Source: an uncultured Clostridia bacterium (lineage in GTDB: Bacteria; Bacillota; Clostridia; TANB77; CAG-508). Taken from it: DNA of 64,000 nucleotides. The notes under the pieces were generated by a model, which saw only the letters and a program-made list of their open reading frames with translations, ran no database searches and had not been told where the DNA came from. Each line of letters opens with the position of its first letter. Positions within the stretch are counted from its first letter, which is position 1. A program made the translations under genes and the position numbers. The stretch is taken from contig CAKOSX010000001.1 in assembly GCA_934119935.1 (NCBI GenBank), forward strand, positions 467,697-531,696, in the 5' to 3' direction. This document shows positions 45,417-53,745 of the stretch, in pieces.

Positions 45417-46607
45417 ATGAAAGTATTAGTTTTAAATTGTGGTAGTTCATCACTAAAATATCAATTAATAGACATGGACACAGAAGAGGTTATGGCAAAA
45501 GGAACTTATGAGAGAATAGGAGAGCAATCTTTTGTTACTCACAAAGTTAATGGAGAAAAATTTAGATTTGAACATCCTGTAAAAACACATAAGGAAGCAA
45601 TCGATTTTATGACAGAATTGTTGTTAGACCCTAAATACAATACAATAAAGAGTCTAGCTGAAATTGACGGAATTGGACACAGAGTTGCTCAAGGAGCAGA
45701 CAAGTTTAGCTCATCAGTTATAATTGATGAAGACGTAATAGCAAAAATTGATGAATGTGCAGCTTTAGCACCAGTTCACAACAAGGCTGCTATAACAGGA
45801 ATTAGAGCTGCTATGGAAGCAATGCCAGGAAAGCCAAATGTAGCAGTATTTGATACAGTATTCCATCAAACAATTCCAGAAGAAAGATATACATATCCAA
45901 TTCCATACAAATATTATGAAAAATATGGAATAAGAAAATATGGATTCCACGGAACATCTCATAAATATGTTTCTGCAAGAATTGCAGAGCTTTTAGGAAG
46001 ACCAGTAGAAGAGTTAAAAACAGTAGTATGTCATTTAGGACAAGGTGCAAGCTTATGTGCAGTTAAAGGCGGAAAAAGCGTTGATACAACAATGGGACTA
46101 ACTCCACTTGGAGGAATACCAATGTGTGCACGTTCTGGAGATTTGGATCCATCAATAGTAACATACTTAATGAAAAAAGAAAATTTGACACCAGATGAGA
46201 TGGAATTAATATTAAACAAGGAATCAGGAATATTAGGACTTTCAGGAGTATCAGCAGACTTTAGAGATATAGAAGCTGAAGCTGCAAAAGGAAACAAGAG
46301 AGCAGAGCTTGCAATAAGTGCTTATGCGTACAAAGTAGCACAATACATAGCTCAATACATAGTTTCACTTGGTGGACTAGATACAATCGTATTCACAGCA
46401 GGAATTGGAGAAAACCAATACAATGCTAGAAGAAGAATATGTGAAAACTTAAAATGCTTCGGAGTAGAAATAGACGAAGCAAAGAACCATGAATTTAGAG
46501 ATGAAGGAAGAATATCTTCTCCAAATTCAAAAGTAGAAGTTTGGGTAGTTCCAACAAATGAAGAGTTAATGATAGCAAGAGATACGAAAGATTTGATTAC
46601 AAAATAA
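45417..46607 (+). CDS. ackA: Acetate kinase (second copy)
   Basis: This 396-residue acetate kinase is closely related to its upstream neighbour. It has VLNCGSSSLKYQLIDM, GHRVAQGADKF, VFDTVFHQT, YGFHGTSHKYVS, CHLGQGASL, TTMGLTPLGGIPMCARSGDLDP and FTAGIGENQYNARR. The VSADFRDIE loop is the standard sequence, while the first copy has ISSDNRDVE. The first copy reads GHRIVHGGE and this one GHRVAQGAD, a difference near the active-site cleft that could alter kinetics (inference). Tandem acetate kinases are uncommon. Confidence 0.95.
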   Translation: MKVLVLNCGSSSLKYQLIDMDTEEVMAKGTYERIGEQSFVTHKVNGEKFRFEHPVKTHKEAIDFMTELLLDPKYNTIKSLAEIDGIGHRVAQGADKFSSSVIIDEDVIAKIDECAALAPVHNKAAITGIRAAMEAMPGKPNVAVFDTVFHQTIPEERYTYPIPYKYYEKYGIRKYGFHGTSHKYVSARIAELLGRPVEELKTVVCHLGQGASLCAVKGGKSVDTTMGLTPLGGIPMCARSGDLDPSIVTYLMKKENLTPDEMELILNKESGILGLSGVSADFRDIEAEAAKGNKRAELAISAYAYKVAQYIAQYIVSLGGLDTIVFTAGIGENQYNARRRICENLKCFGVEIDEAKNHEFRDEGRISSPNSKVEVWVVPTNEELMIARDTKDLITK

Positions 46608-46718
46608 GATGTACACATCGGCAGTTGGTTCATGACCTATGAATCAGCATATGAACACAGAAATAAATAGTTGCTAAAATTGCAGAAATGTAGTAAGATA
46701 GTTATGTTAATATATATC

Positions 46719-46748
46719 TTGCCTTTTGCAAGTTGTATAAAGTATACT
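46719..46748 (+). promoter_or_regulatory. Putative promoter of the TPM gene pair
   Basis: TTGCCT (46719-46724), 18 bases, TATACT (46743-46748). Confidence 0.5.
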
Positions 46749-46782
46749 CTACAAAAAATAATTATTTTTAGGAGGAAAGCTC

Positions 46783-46845
46783 ATGAAACGGTTGATTAGT
46801 GTTCAAAAATCTGGATCGTCTGTCAAAATGAAAATAGTTTATTAA
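46783..46845 (+). CDS. 20-aa ORF with strong ribosome binding site (possible leader peptide)
   Basis: An AGGAGGAAAGCTC ribosome binding site precedes ATG 46783. The frame encodes MKRLISVQKSGSSVKMKIVY and stops at 46845, 25 bases before the next start. The promoter at 46719 lies upstream. It may be a leader peptide or small basic peptide. No homology can be judged at this length. Confidence 0.4.
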   Translation: MKRLISVQKSGSSVKMKIVY

Positions 46846-46870
46846 CAATTTCAAACGAAAGGAGACTATT

Positions 46871-47455
46871 ATGGCACACGGTGGACATTCTGGAGGAGCT
46901 CGGATTCATTCGCATACTCACTATCACAGAAGCAGTTGGAATGGAGGATTTGATAGCGACAATATAGGTGCTATACTATTGATGAGTACTTTCCTAATTG
47001 TTATCATAGTAGCTGTAATTTTTAAGTTTTTGTCTAGTGATAATATCGGTGACAAGAAACCTCTCGAAGGCAATTACAAAGTTGTGCAATATTTGCATGA
47101 TGACGACGTATTTTCAAATCAAGACGAGTTGTTACAAGGTCTGGAATACCTGAAAGAAAAGACTAATGTTCAGATGATTGTAATGACTTCTTCTGAGAAA
47201 TGGTCTGACAAAAAGGCTGTTGAAGAGTACTATCTTTTAGTGGAAGACGAAGCACACGTGTTGCTCATTGTACCGCCTGAAGGTTCGAAATATCCGTTTT
47301 ACTATGCAATTGGAGATGAAGCCGATACTGTAATAGATGATAAAGCAATTAAGTACTTAATAAAACAAGTGGAAGATTCTCGAGATAGTAATGAATGGAA
47401 TAAGCAACTATGTGAATTTGCTGACAAATTGATGGAGAGTTCAAAAACTTCTTGA
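46871..47455 (+). CDS. Membrane-anchored TPM-domain-like protein (first of a pair)
   Basis: The 194-residue product has a His/Gly-rich N-terminus (HGGHSGGARIHSHTHYH), one membrane segment (about 38-60), and an outside domain of about 120 residues. That domain is VVQYLHDDDVFSNQDELLQGLEYLKEKTNVQMIVMTSS..., followed by VEDEAHVLLIVPPEG and YAIGDEADTVIDDKAIKYL. The order of strands, the DD..VFS start and the G-D-A motif resemble TPM (Psb32/MOLO-1) domains. The His cluster could bind metal (inference). The paralogue at 47493 lacks it. Confidence 0.65.
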   Translation: MAHGGHSGGARIHSHTHYHRSSWNGGFDSDNIGAILLMSTFLIVIIVAVIFKFLSSDNIGDKKPLEGNYKVVQYLHDDDVFSNQDELLQGLEYLKEKTNVQMIVMTSSEKWSDKKAVEEYYLLVEDEAHVLLIVPPEGSKYPFYYAIGDEADTVIDDKAIKYLIKQVEDSRDSNEWNKQLCEFADKLMESSKTS

Positions 47456-47492
47456 AACCAAGGGGAAACATGTAACAGGAGATGAACTGTGT

Positions 47493-48020
47493 ATGAAACG
47501 ATTAAAAGATTTTGTAGAACGAAAATTTCGGTATGATGTAGATATTGCACTTTTCATTGCGTGCTGTACGCTGGTATGTTTATTTATATATGGAATTATA
47601 ACAACTGTATTTCCTAATTACGATATTGGTGGAAAAAGTCCACTTGAAGGAGAGTATGAAGTTGTGCAGTATTTGCATGATGATAATATTTTTTCTAACC
47701 AAGAAGAATTAATCCAAGGACTGGAATACCTGCGTGAGAAGACCAATATTCAGATGATTATTATAGCCTCTTCTGATAAATGGTCTGATGGTGCGGCTGT
47801 TCGCAAGTACTATCTAACTGTGGAAGATGAGGGACATATTCTGCTCGTGGTTCCACCAGAAGGATCTACAAATCAATTTCGATACGCTATTGGCAACAAA
47901 GCAAATCAAGTAATAGATAGTAAAGCAATGCAGTATTTGCTTAGCCAAGTAAGAAATTCTCGTGACGGGAAATATTGGAAAACAAAGATATGTGAGTTTG
48001 CCGATAAGTTAATCAGCTGA
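47493..48020 (+). CDS. Membrane-anchored TPM-domain-like protein (second of a pair)
   Basis: This 175-residue paralogue of the preceding gene has a basic N-terminus, one membrane segment (about 17-40) and the same outside domain (VVQYLHDDNIFSNQEELIQGLEYLREKTNIQMIIIASS, LLVVPPEG, YAIGNKANQVIDSKAMQYL). The ribosome binding site is AGGAGATGA. It starts 37 bases after its partner, so the two are an operon formed by tandem duplication. Both are richer in G and C at third positions than the acetate kinase genes upstream. Confidence 0.65.
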   Translation: MKRLKDFVERKFRYDVDIALFIACCTLVCLFIYGIITTVFPNYDIGGKSPLEGEYEVVQYLHDDNIFSNQEELIQGLEYLREKTNIQMIIIASSDKWSDGAAVRKYYLTVEDEGHILLVVPPEGSTNQFRYAIGNKANQVIDSKAMQYLLSQVRNSRDGKYWKTKICEFADKLIS

Positions 48021-48054
48021 AAACAAGTATGTGCTAATTTGCATTTATATGTTG

Positions 48055-48098
48055 CAGCAACGGAGTATTCGTTTCTACGGATGCTCCGTTGCTGTTTA
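48055..48098 (+). terminator. Strong intrinsic terminator of the TPM gene pair
   Basis: CAGCAACGGAG and CTCCGTTGCTG form an 11-bp stem with a further inner stem, followed by TTTATAA. Confidence 0.88.
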
Positions 48099-48222
48099 TA
48101 AAATATTTTTATTCCAAAAAATATTTTTAGTGAACAAAAATGTTGTCTTTTTTGTCTAAAAGACTTATAATATAAATGGTTATAAATACCGAAAACTAAT
48201 AGAAAACAAAGGACCAATAAAA

Positions 48223-49236
48223 ATGATAAATACAGATGGAAATCCAGATTTTTTAAATGCATTTTTGGACTATACAACCTCGATTTTAAACAAATCGCCT
48301 GGTACTGTAAAAGAATATAACTATGATTTAAATAGATTTTTAAAATATATAATGTATCGTTTTAAATTAACAGATGAGAAAAATTTTGATGCAATAGATA
48401 TTCATAATATGGACTTAGAAACACTAAATAGAATAAAACTAGACGATATACATGCGTATTTGTTTTATTTGGCCAATAGTTGCCAAAGCAAACCAGCAAC
48501 AAGAGCTAGAAAAACAGCTAGTATTAGGGTGTTCTTTAAATATATGTCGCAAAAGGCTGCAAAGCCAATGGACCATAACCCGGCACTAAATTTAGAGTCA
48601 CCTAAAATAGGAGTACGTGTTCCTAGATACCTTTCTTTAGAGGAAAGTAAAAAGCTTTTAGCCGCTACGAACAACGAAGATACAAGAAATAAGGAACGTG
48701 ATTATGCAATTATTACATTATTTTTAAATTGTGGAATGCGTTTATCTGAACTTGTTGGAATAAACATTAAAGATATAGATTTTGATGAAGCAAAAATGAA
48801 TGTAACAGGTAAGGGAAACAAAGAACGTGTTATATATTTAAATAAATCGTGTATGAGTGCATTAGATAATTACTTAGCAATACGACCTAAAACAGGAATA
48901 AAACAAGGATCAGAGAATGCTTTATTTTTAAGTGAAAGACTAGAAAGAATAAGCAATAGAACAGTTCAGTATGTTGTAAAACAAGAATTGTTGAGGGCTG
49001 GTTTGGACACAAATAAATACTCTGTGCACAAGTTAAGACATACTGCTGCAACGTTAATGTACAGGTATGGAAACGTTGATATTAGAGCACTTCAAGTATT
49101 ATTAGGACATGATAGTATATCAACTACACAAATTTACACTCACGTTGATGACCAGCAAGTTAGAAACGCTGTTGAAGATAACCCTTTGGCAGATTTAGAT
49201 AGTGAATATGAAAAGCAAAGAAAATTCGAAATATAA
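48223..49236 (+). CDS. Xer-type tyrosine recombinase
   Basis: This 337-residue site-specific recombinase has an N-terminal SAM-like DNA-binding domain (about 1-110) and a catalytic domain. All active-site residues are visible: Arg173 in CGMRLSELVG, Lys197 in TGKGNKERVI, His269 and Arg272 in HKLRHT, His296 in LGHDSISTTQ and Tyr305 in IYTHVDDQQ. XerC and XerD keep the same residues. It is slightly longer than E. coli XerC/D (~298) because of inserts in the N-domain. It could be the host dimer-resolution enzyme and could act on the dif-like sites of the inovirus 8 kb downstream (inference). Confidence 0.9.
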   Translation: MINTDGNPDFLNAFLDYTTSILNKSPGTVKEYNYDLNRFLKYIMYRFKLTDEKNFDAIDIHNMDLETLNRIKLDDIHAYLFYLANSCQSKPATRARKTASIRVFFKYMSQKAAKPMDHNPALNLESPKIGVRVPRYLSLEESKKLLAATNNEDTRNKERDYAIITLFLNCGMRLSELVGINIKDIDFDEAKMNVTGKGNKERVIYLNKSCMSALDNYLAIRPKTGIKQGSENALFLSERLERISNRTVQYVVKQELLRAGLDTNKYSVHKLRHTAATLMYRYGNVDIRALQVLLGHDSISTTQIYTHVDDQQVRNAVEDNPLADLDSEYEKQRKFEI

Positions 49237-49257
49237 TAGAAGGGATTGAATTTAGTT

Positions 49258-49461
49258 ATGAAAGAATTGAGCAGAGCCGAAAGAATAAAAGTTGCGAAAG
49301 CATGTATTAGAAAAGGAATGCCTATTTCGGAATTAAAAGGTATGGGGATTGATATAAGCAAATTTCCTCCTAATGTGCAAGCTGAACTACATAGATTAGT
49401 TTCTTGTGAAAAAATTGATAGAAGTATAAAGAATACTTTAAACAATGACATCGAAAGATAA
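49258..49461 (+). CDS. Hypothetical protein, 67 aa
   Basis: I do not recognise this protein. It is small, basic and helical: MKELSRAERIKVAKACIRKG, then MPISELKGMGIDISKFPPNV, which could be a compact helical domain. ATG 49258 is preferred over an in-frame TTG at 49246 that touches the ribosome binding site. It lies between the Xer gene and the 590-aa gene, tightly packed, so it is likely the first gene of that operon. Confidence 0.55.
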   Translation: MKELSRAERIKVAKACIRKGMPISELKGMGIDISKFPPNVQAELHRLVSCEKIDRSIKNTLNNDIER

Positions 49462-49476
49462 TTTAGGAGATACATA

Positions 49477-51249
49477 ATGAGAAAAAATTTTAAAGCTCGA
49501 ATGACGGCTAAAAATATGAATATAACAGAATATAATAAAGAAACACTAATTCGTCTAATGATATTTGCTAGCCAAATAGGTGAGTCAAATCCCGATGAGG
49601 CAAAAAAAACAATAGATTTGTCTAGAAGATGGAAAATTACTAATCTTAGCGAAATTAATAGTGTACGAAGCTTGAAAAGATTAAAAGAGACAGGTTGGCT
49701 AGAGCAGCAAGATATATCAGATTATATCGCTATTTTGGTTGACATATTATCACAATCTGATTTTTTTGACATTCAACAAACACTTATATCAACGTTAAAC
49801 CAGTATGCACTTGATTACAAGGAACTTGAACCAGAAGCTTCGCCAGATGTATTAAAAGAGATTAGATTTTCTAATGTTGATTTTAGTAATCAATTTTATG
49901 GAAATAATGGAAAAAGGGAAGTTTCCCAAAGTGAAAAATATGCTAATTTTATGTACCTGTCAAATCAGCTTGCACACGCATTTTGTGCCAATGTGGAAGG
50001 AATGCAAAATTGGCAAACAAACCATTTGGTACAAGAATTGTTTAAAATAAAAATCTGGTGCGTTCATAAATTAATAGAAGAAAAATCTCATGGAGCATTG
50101 ATGGATGTCTCAATCAGAAAAATACAGGCTGGAGATGAAGGAAATTTTCCAAATTGCATTATATCTTTTTCCCTTCCAAATTATATGGAACCTTTTTCGG
50201 TACATATGAATGATGGATGCTTGAGCAAAGAAGAATTGGCACAATGCGATGGAATTGATAGATATAATCAATTAGGCTTAAGAACATCTTTTCCTCAATA
50301 TTTAAGCGACGAAAAAATGAAATTATTGGAGCATTTATACGAAGACAAATTTCAAAAAGCTACCTATAAGAGAGGAAAAAATCTACAATGGCTATTTGAA
50401 ACAAAGGTTATACTACAGGAAAAAGAGCAAAAGAAGATAAAGAATACTCCATCAAAATTCAAAACAAAATATATTGGAAATAAAAACAATACAAAAGCAA
50501 TAGATATTAAGAAGGAAAATGAGAAAACTCTTAGAAAATTAGCAAGAAGTTTAGGCGTAAAATTACCTAAATATTTTAAAGATGGCTTTTTAGTTAGAAC
50601 GAGTTACTCTATCAATCAATATATAGAAGATGTAAAACCTGAAATAACTGTGGCCATGCTCCAAAAAGGAATTCCATCAGAAAAAATTGATGCCGAAATA
50701 GCAAAATTAATTATCTTTATGAAAATTACTAAACCTTTTAGTACTATAGTAAAAAGTCCTAAAGAGGAGAAAAAAGAGCAAGCGCTTGAAGCACTAGAGG
50801 ATTATTCTGAGGGATATGCATACATTGAATTATATTCTAGAGAAAATACAGATTACTCAGAGTTGAAGTCTGGTGCCAGAAAGTATGCTAATGAACTTGC
50901 AAGTAAAAGAATAGCTAAACAACAAGCAAAAATGGAGAGTTCTGAAGTCTTAGATGATGGACTTGATTATCCAATTAATGATCAAACTAGAATAAATGAA
51001 GCATCGAATATTCAGGACAATCGAGAAAATTCATTAAAAGTACAAGAAATCAATGCTATACAAGCAATGACTCCTGAAAGAGCACAAGCACTAGAAGATG
51101 AAATAACACAATTAAATACTGAAGTTAATGAACTAACAGATACAATTCAGGTTCTTATGGAAAAATTGAAAAAAGCACAAGAAAGAATCATCAATATTCA
51201 CACAGAACTTAGAAATTCGATCCCTTCAAAAGATGAAGGTAGAGATTAA
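49477..51249 (+). CDS. Hypothetical protein, 590 aa, with C-terminal coiled coil
   Basis: I do not recognise this protein. It is cytoplasmic by composition. The N-terminal ~120 residues are helical and the middle (about 130-330) is mixed with several Trp (MQNWQTNHLV, KIWCVHKLIEEK, LQWLFETKV). A basic region follows, and about residues 520-585 form a clear coiled coil (ALEDEITQLNTEVNELTDTIQVLMEKLKKAQERI split by no proline). The ribosome binding site is TAGGAG. It is flanked by the 67-aa and 101-aa genes, all unknown, forming one operon. Confidence 0.65.
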   Translation: MRKNFKARMTAKNMNITEYNKETLIRLMIFASQIGESNPDEAKKTIDLSRRWKITNLSEINSVRSLKRLKETGWLEQQDISDYIAILVDILSQSDFFDIQQTLISTLNQYALDYKELEPEASPDVLKEIRFSNVDFSNQFYGNNGKREVSQSEKYANFMYLSNQLAHAFCANVEGMQNWQTNHLVQELFKIKIWCVHKLIEEKSHGALMDVSIRKIQAGDEGNFPNCIISFSLPNYMEPFSVHMNDGCLSKEELAQCDGIDRYNQLGLRTSFPQYLSDEKMKLLEHLYEDKFQKATYKRGKNLQWLFETKVILQEKEQKKIKNTPSKFKTKYIGNKNNTKAIDIKKENEKTLRKLARSLGVKLPKYFKDGFLVRTSYSINQYIEDVKPEITVAMLQKGIPSEKIDAEIAKLIIFMKITKPFSTIVKSPKEEKKEQALEALEDYSEGYAYIELYSRENTDYSELKSGARKYANELASKRIAKQQAKMESSEVLDDGLDYPINDQTRINEASNIQDNRENSLKVQEINAIQAMTPERAQALEDEITQLNTEVNELTDTIQVLMEKLKKAQERIINIHTELRNSIPSKDEGRD

Positions 51250-51285
51250 ATAATTTTTAGCATATGAGAAAGGATAGGTTTTAAT

Positions 51286-51591
51286 ATGAGCCTTATTACA
51301 AACATAAGAAACTTCTTTAAAAGAATCTTTAACAAAGATGTAGAAGCACTTCCAAAGCCTACAGAAGAATTACATGAAAATCAAGATAAAATAGTTCGAA
51401 CTAGTGAAAACAACGAGATTTCTGAAAAAAATATCGTAATGTTCTTATACAAACAATTACGTTTAGGTAACTTAGAACCTAAATATATTCCTGACGAGTA
51501 TCGTGATAAAATTGCAGCATTATTAAAAGAAGAAAAAATGATAAAGCAGAAACAAATTAAAGAAATAAATCAAAAAATACACAATTATTAG
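51286..51591 (+). CDS. Hypothetical protein, 101 aa, with N-terminal amphipathic helix
   Basis: I do not recognise this protein. It begins with SLITNIRNFFKRIFNKDVE, an amphipathic W/F/K helix closely similar to the C-terminal helix of the 140-aa protein at 37393. The remainder is charged and helical (NLEPKYIPDEYRDKIAALLKEEKM). The ribosome binding site is AAAGGAT. It is followed ten bases later by the metallopeptidase gene. The shared helix suggests that the two unknown operons interact with the same surface, perhaps membrane (inference). Confidence 0.58.
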   Translation: MSLITNIRNFFKRIFNKDVEALPKPTEELHENQDKIVRTSENNEISEKNIVMFLYKQLRLGNLEPKYIPDEYRDKIAALLKEEKMIKQKQIKEINQKIHNY

Positions 51592-51600
51592 GAGCGCAAA

Positions 51601-52293
51601 TTGAAACAAAAAAACGAAGAATATCATATTATAAATGATATAAAATGCAAAATAGTGTACGAAAAAATAAAAAATACATATATTCAAATAAAAGATGGTG
51701 AAGTTATAATAAAAACTTCACCTCGTTCTTCAATTAAATATGTTGAAGATGTTGTGAATAGTAAAGCTGACTGGATAAATAAAAAGTTACAAGAACAATC
51801 GAGAAAAATAAATACAACATATAAAGACGGAAGCACAGTAAGGGTGCTAGGAAAACCTTATACACTAAAAATAATGTATACAGAGGCAAAAAGAAATAAG
51901 CTTAATATGGATAATCAATGTTTATATTGCGATTTAAACAAAGATTGTAAAGAAAATGAACAAGAAAATGTAAAAAAATTAATCGATAAATTATATAAGT
52001 ACATTGCAACAGAAGAAGTTCCATCAGCAATGGAAGATTTGAAGAATCGTACAGGCTTAGCTCCACTAGAATGCAGTATAAAGAACTTAAAAGCAACATG
52101 GGGAATATGTTCTTCAAAGAAAAAAATAAGCATAAATCAAAACCTGATGGCTTACAGCAGGCATGCAATAGAATATGTATGCTTACATGAAATTTGCCAT
52201 TTAAAACATATGAACCATTCGAAACAATTTTGGAACATGGTCGAATATTATATGCCTGATTACAAAGAGGCAAAAAAAGAACTAAAAAATTGA
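51601..52293 (+). CDS. YgjP-like (DUF45/WLM) metal-dependent hydrolase
   Basis: This 230-residue soluble protein has the zincin motif HEICHLKHMNHSKQFW near its C-terminus (about 198-213): HExxH with a third His ligand nine residues on, as in the SprT/YgjP family. Upstream LKATWGICSSKKKISINQNLM is the characteristic YgjP 'WG.CS....I..N..L' block. The start is TTG 51601 after AGGAG. Members are thought to be peptidases related to DNA-protein crosslink proteases, but a function for this family is not settled. It lies before prfB. Confidence 0.88.
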   Translation: MKQKNEEYHIINDIKCKIVYEKIKNTYIQIKDGEVIIKTSPRSSIKYVEDVVNSKADWINKKLQEQSRKINTTYKDGSTVRVLGKPYTLKIMYTEAKRNKLNMDNQCLYCDLNKDCKENEQENVKKLIDKLYKYIATEEVPSAMEDLKNRTGLAPLECSIKNLKATWGICSSKKKISINQNLMAYSRHAIEYVCLHEICHLKHMNHSKQFWNMVEYYMPDYKEAKKELKN

Positions 52294-52329
52294 AATGTAA
52301 AATTTTCTTAAAGAAAGGATAGTGATAAA

Positions 52330-53467
52330 ATGATTGATTTAGACGAAAATACTAAAAAGCTAGAATCGTTAAAAAACAGACTAAAAGAAGTAGGTGACTC
52401 TCTTTGACATTGCTAGTTTAGAGGAAGAATTACACACATTAGAAAAACAGACGGAAGAACCTTCTTTTTGGGAAGACTCACAGAATTCTAGTAGAATTTT
52501 AAAAAGAATAAATGAACTTAAAAATAAAACAGAAAACTACAAAAAAATATCATCAACATTTGAATATATAAAAGAATTAAATGAATTAGTAAAGTCTGAA
52601 ATTCAAGAAGGTACAAACCAGGAGGAATTAGATTCAGAAGCAAAAGAAATTTTAGACACAACAGAAAATCTCGAAAAAGACATAGAAAAGCTTGAGATAA
52701 CAACACTTCTATCTGGAAAATATGATAACAACAATGCAATTTTAACATTGCACCCTGGTGCTGGTGGTACAGAAGCCCAAGATTGGGTTGAAATGTTATA
52801 CAGAATGTACTGCAGGTGGGCTAATAGCAATGGATACGAGGTAAAAGAACTTGACTACTTAGCAGGCGACGAAGCTGGAATAAAAAGCGTTACATTTCTA
52901 GTATCCGGACCATATGCATATGGATATTTAAAAGGAGAAATGGGAGTTCATAGATTAGTTAGAATTTCTCCATTTGATGCTGGAGGCAGACGCCATACAT
53001 CATTTGCCTCATTAGAAGTATTGCCAGAAATAACGGAAGACGTTGAAATTAATATAAATCCAGATGACTTAAGAGTAGACACATACCGTGCCTCAGGAGC
53101 CGGTGGTCAACACATAAACAAAACATCATCAGCAATCAGAATTACTCACATTCCAACAAACATAGTAGTTACATGTCAGTCAGAAAGATCTCAGATTCAA
53201 AATAGAGAAACGGCAATGAAGATGCTAAAATCAAAATTGCTTGACTTAAAAGAAAAAGAAAATAAAGATACAATAGATGACTTAAAAGGTGTTCAAATGG
53301 ATATTGCATGGGGAAGTCAAATTCGTTCATACGTATTTTGCCCATACACACTTGTTAAAGACCATAGAACAAATTACGAAGTAGGAAACGTTCAAGCTGT
53401 AATGGACGGAGATTTGAACGGCTTCATAGACAGCTTTTTAAAATATAATGCATCTTCAAATTCATAA
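52330..53467 (+). CDS. prfB: Peptide chain release factor 2 with programmed +1 frameshift
   Basis: RF2 releases peptides at UGA and UAA. Translation starts at ATG 52330 (AAAGGAT upstream) and meets an in-frame TGA at 52405-52407 in the classic CTT TGA C context. A +1 slip continues as GAC ATT GCT..., giving about 378 residues. An internal AGGTGA just upstream can act as the stimulator, and the shift makes RF2 autoregulated. The downstream part has RISPFDAGGRRHTSFAS (SPF stop-codon recognition tripeptide) and SGAGGQHINKTSSAIRI (catalytic GGQ). Confidence 0.96.
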
Positions 53468-53478
53468 ATATATTAAAT

Positions 53479-53601
53479 AAAACTCTTATAATAATCCATT
53501 TTTAAAAAGAGACTGGAAGCTCGCCTTTTGAGGAGTCCGAAGGAGCTCCGACCAAGAGCGACATGTCGAGGCTTTAAAAATTGATTATTAATAAGAGTTT
53601 T
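53479..53601. repeat. Intergenic palindromic element, copy 6 (core in forward orientation)
   Basis: The outer arms are AAAACTCTTATAATAATC (from 53479) and GATTATTAATAAGAGTTTT (to 53601), with a weak T tail, so it may terminate prfB. The core reads GACTGGAAGCTCGCC, TTTTGAGGAGTCCGAAGG, AGCTCCGACCAAGAGC and GACATGTCGAG. Confidence 0.87.
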
Positions 53602-53745
53602 GTCTATTATGAAGGTTCTTATCGACAAATTATTTGATTCATATTTATTATATGTATTCCTAATAGAAAATCCTTTTAAACTTGTTCTAAAATAGACAAG
53701 GCCCGAATATAATTAAATATATGAAATAGGGAAGGGGAAAGGCCT

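Noticed and set aside
48223..49236. Tyrosine recombinase as the integrase of a mobile element in 48-53 kb
   Set aside because: No direct repeats, phage genes or conjugation genes surround it, and the neighbours include prfB. Xer-like host role is simpler.
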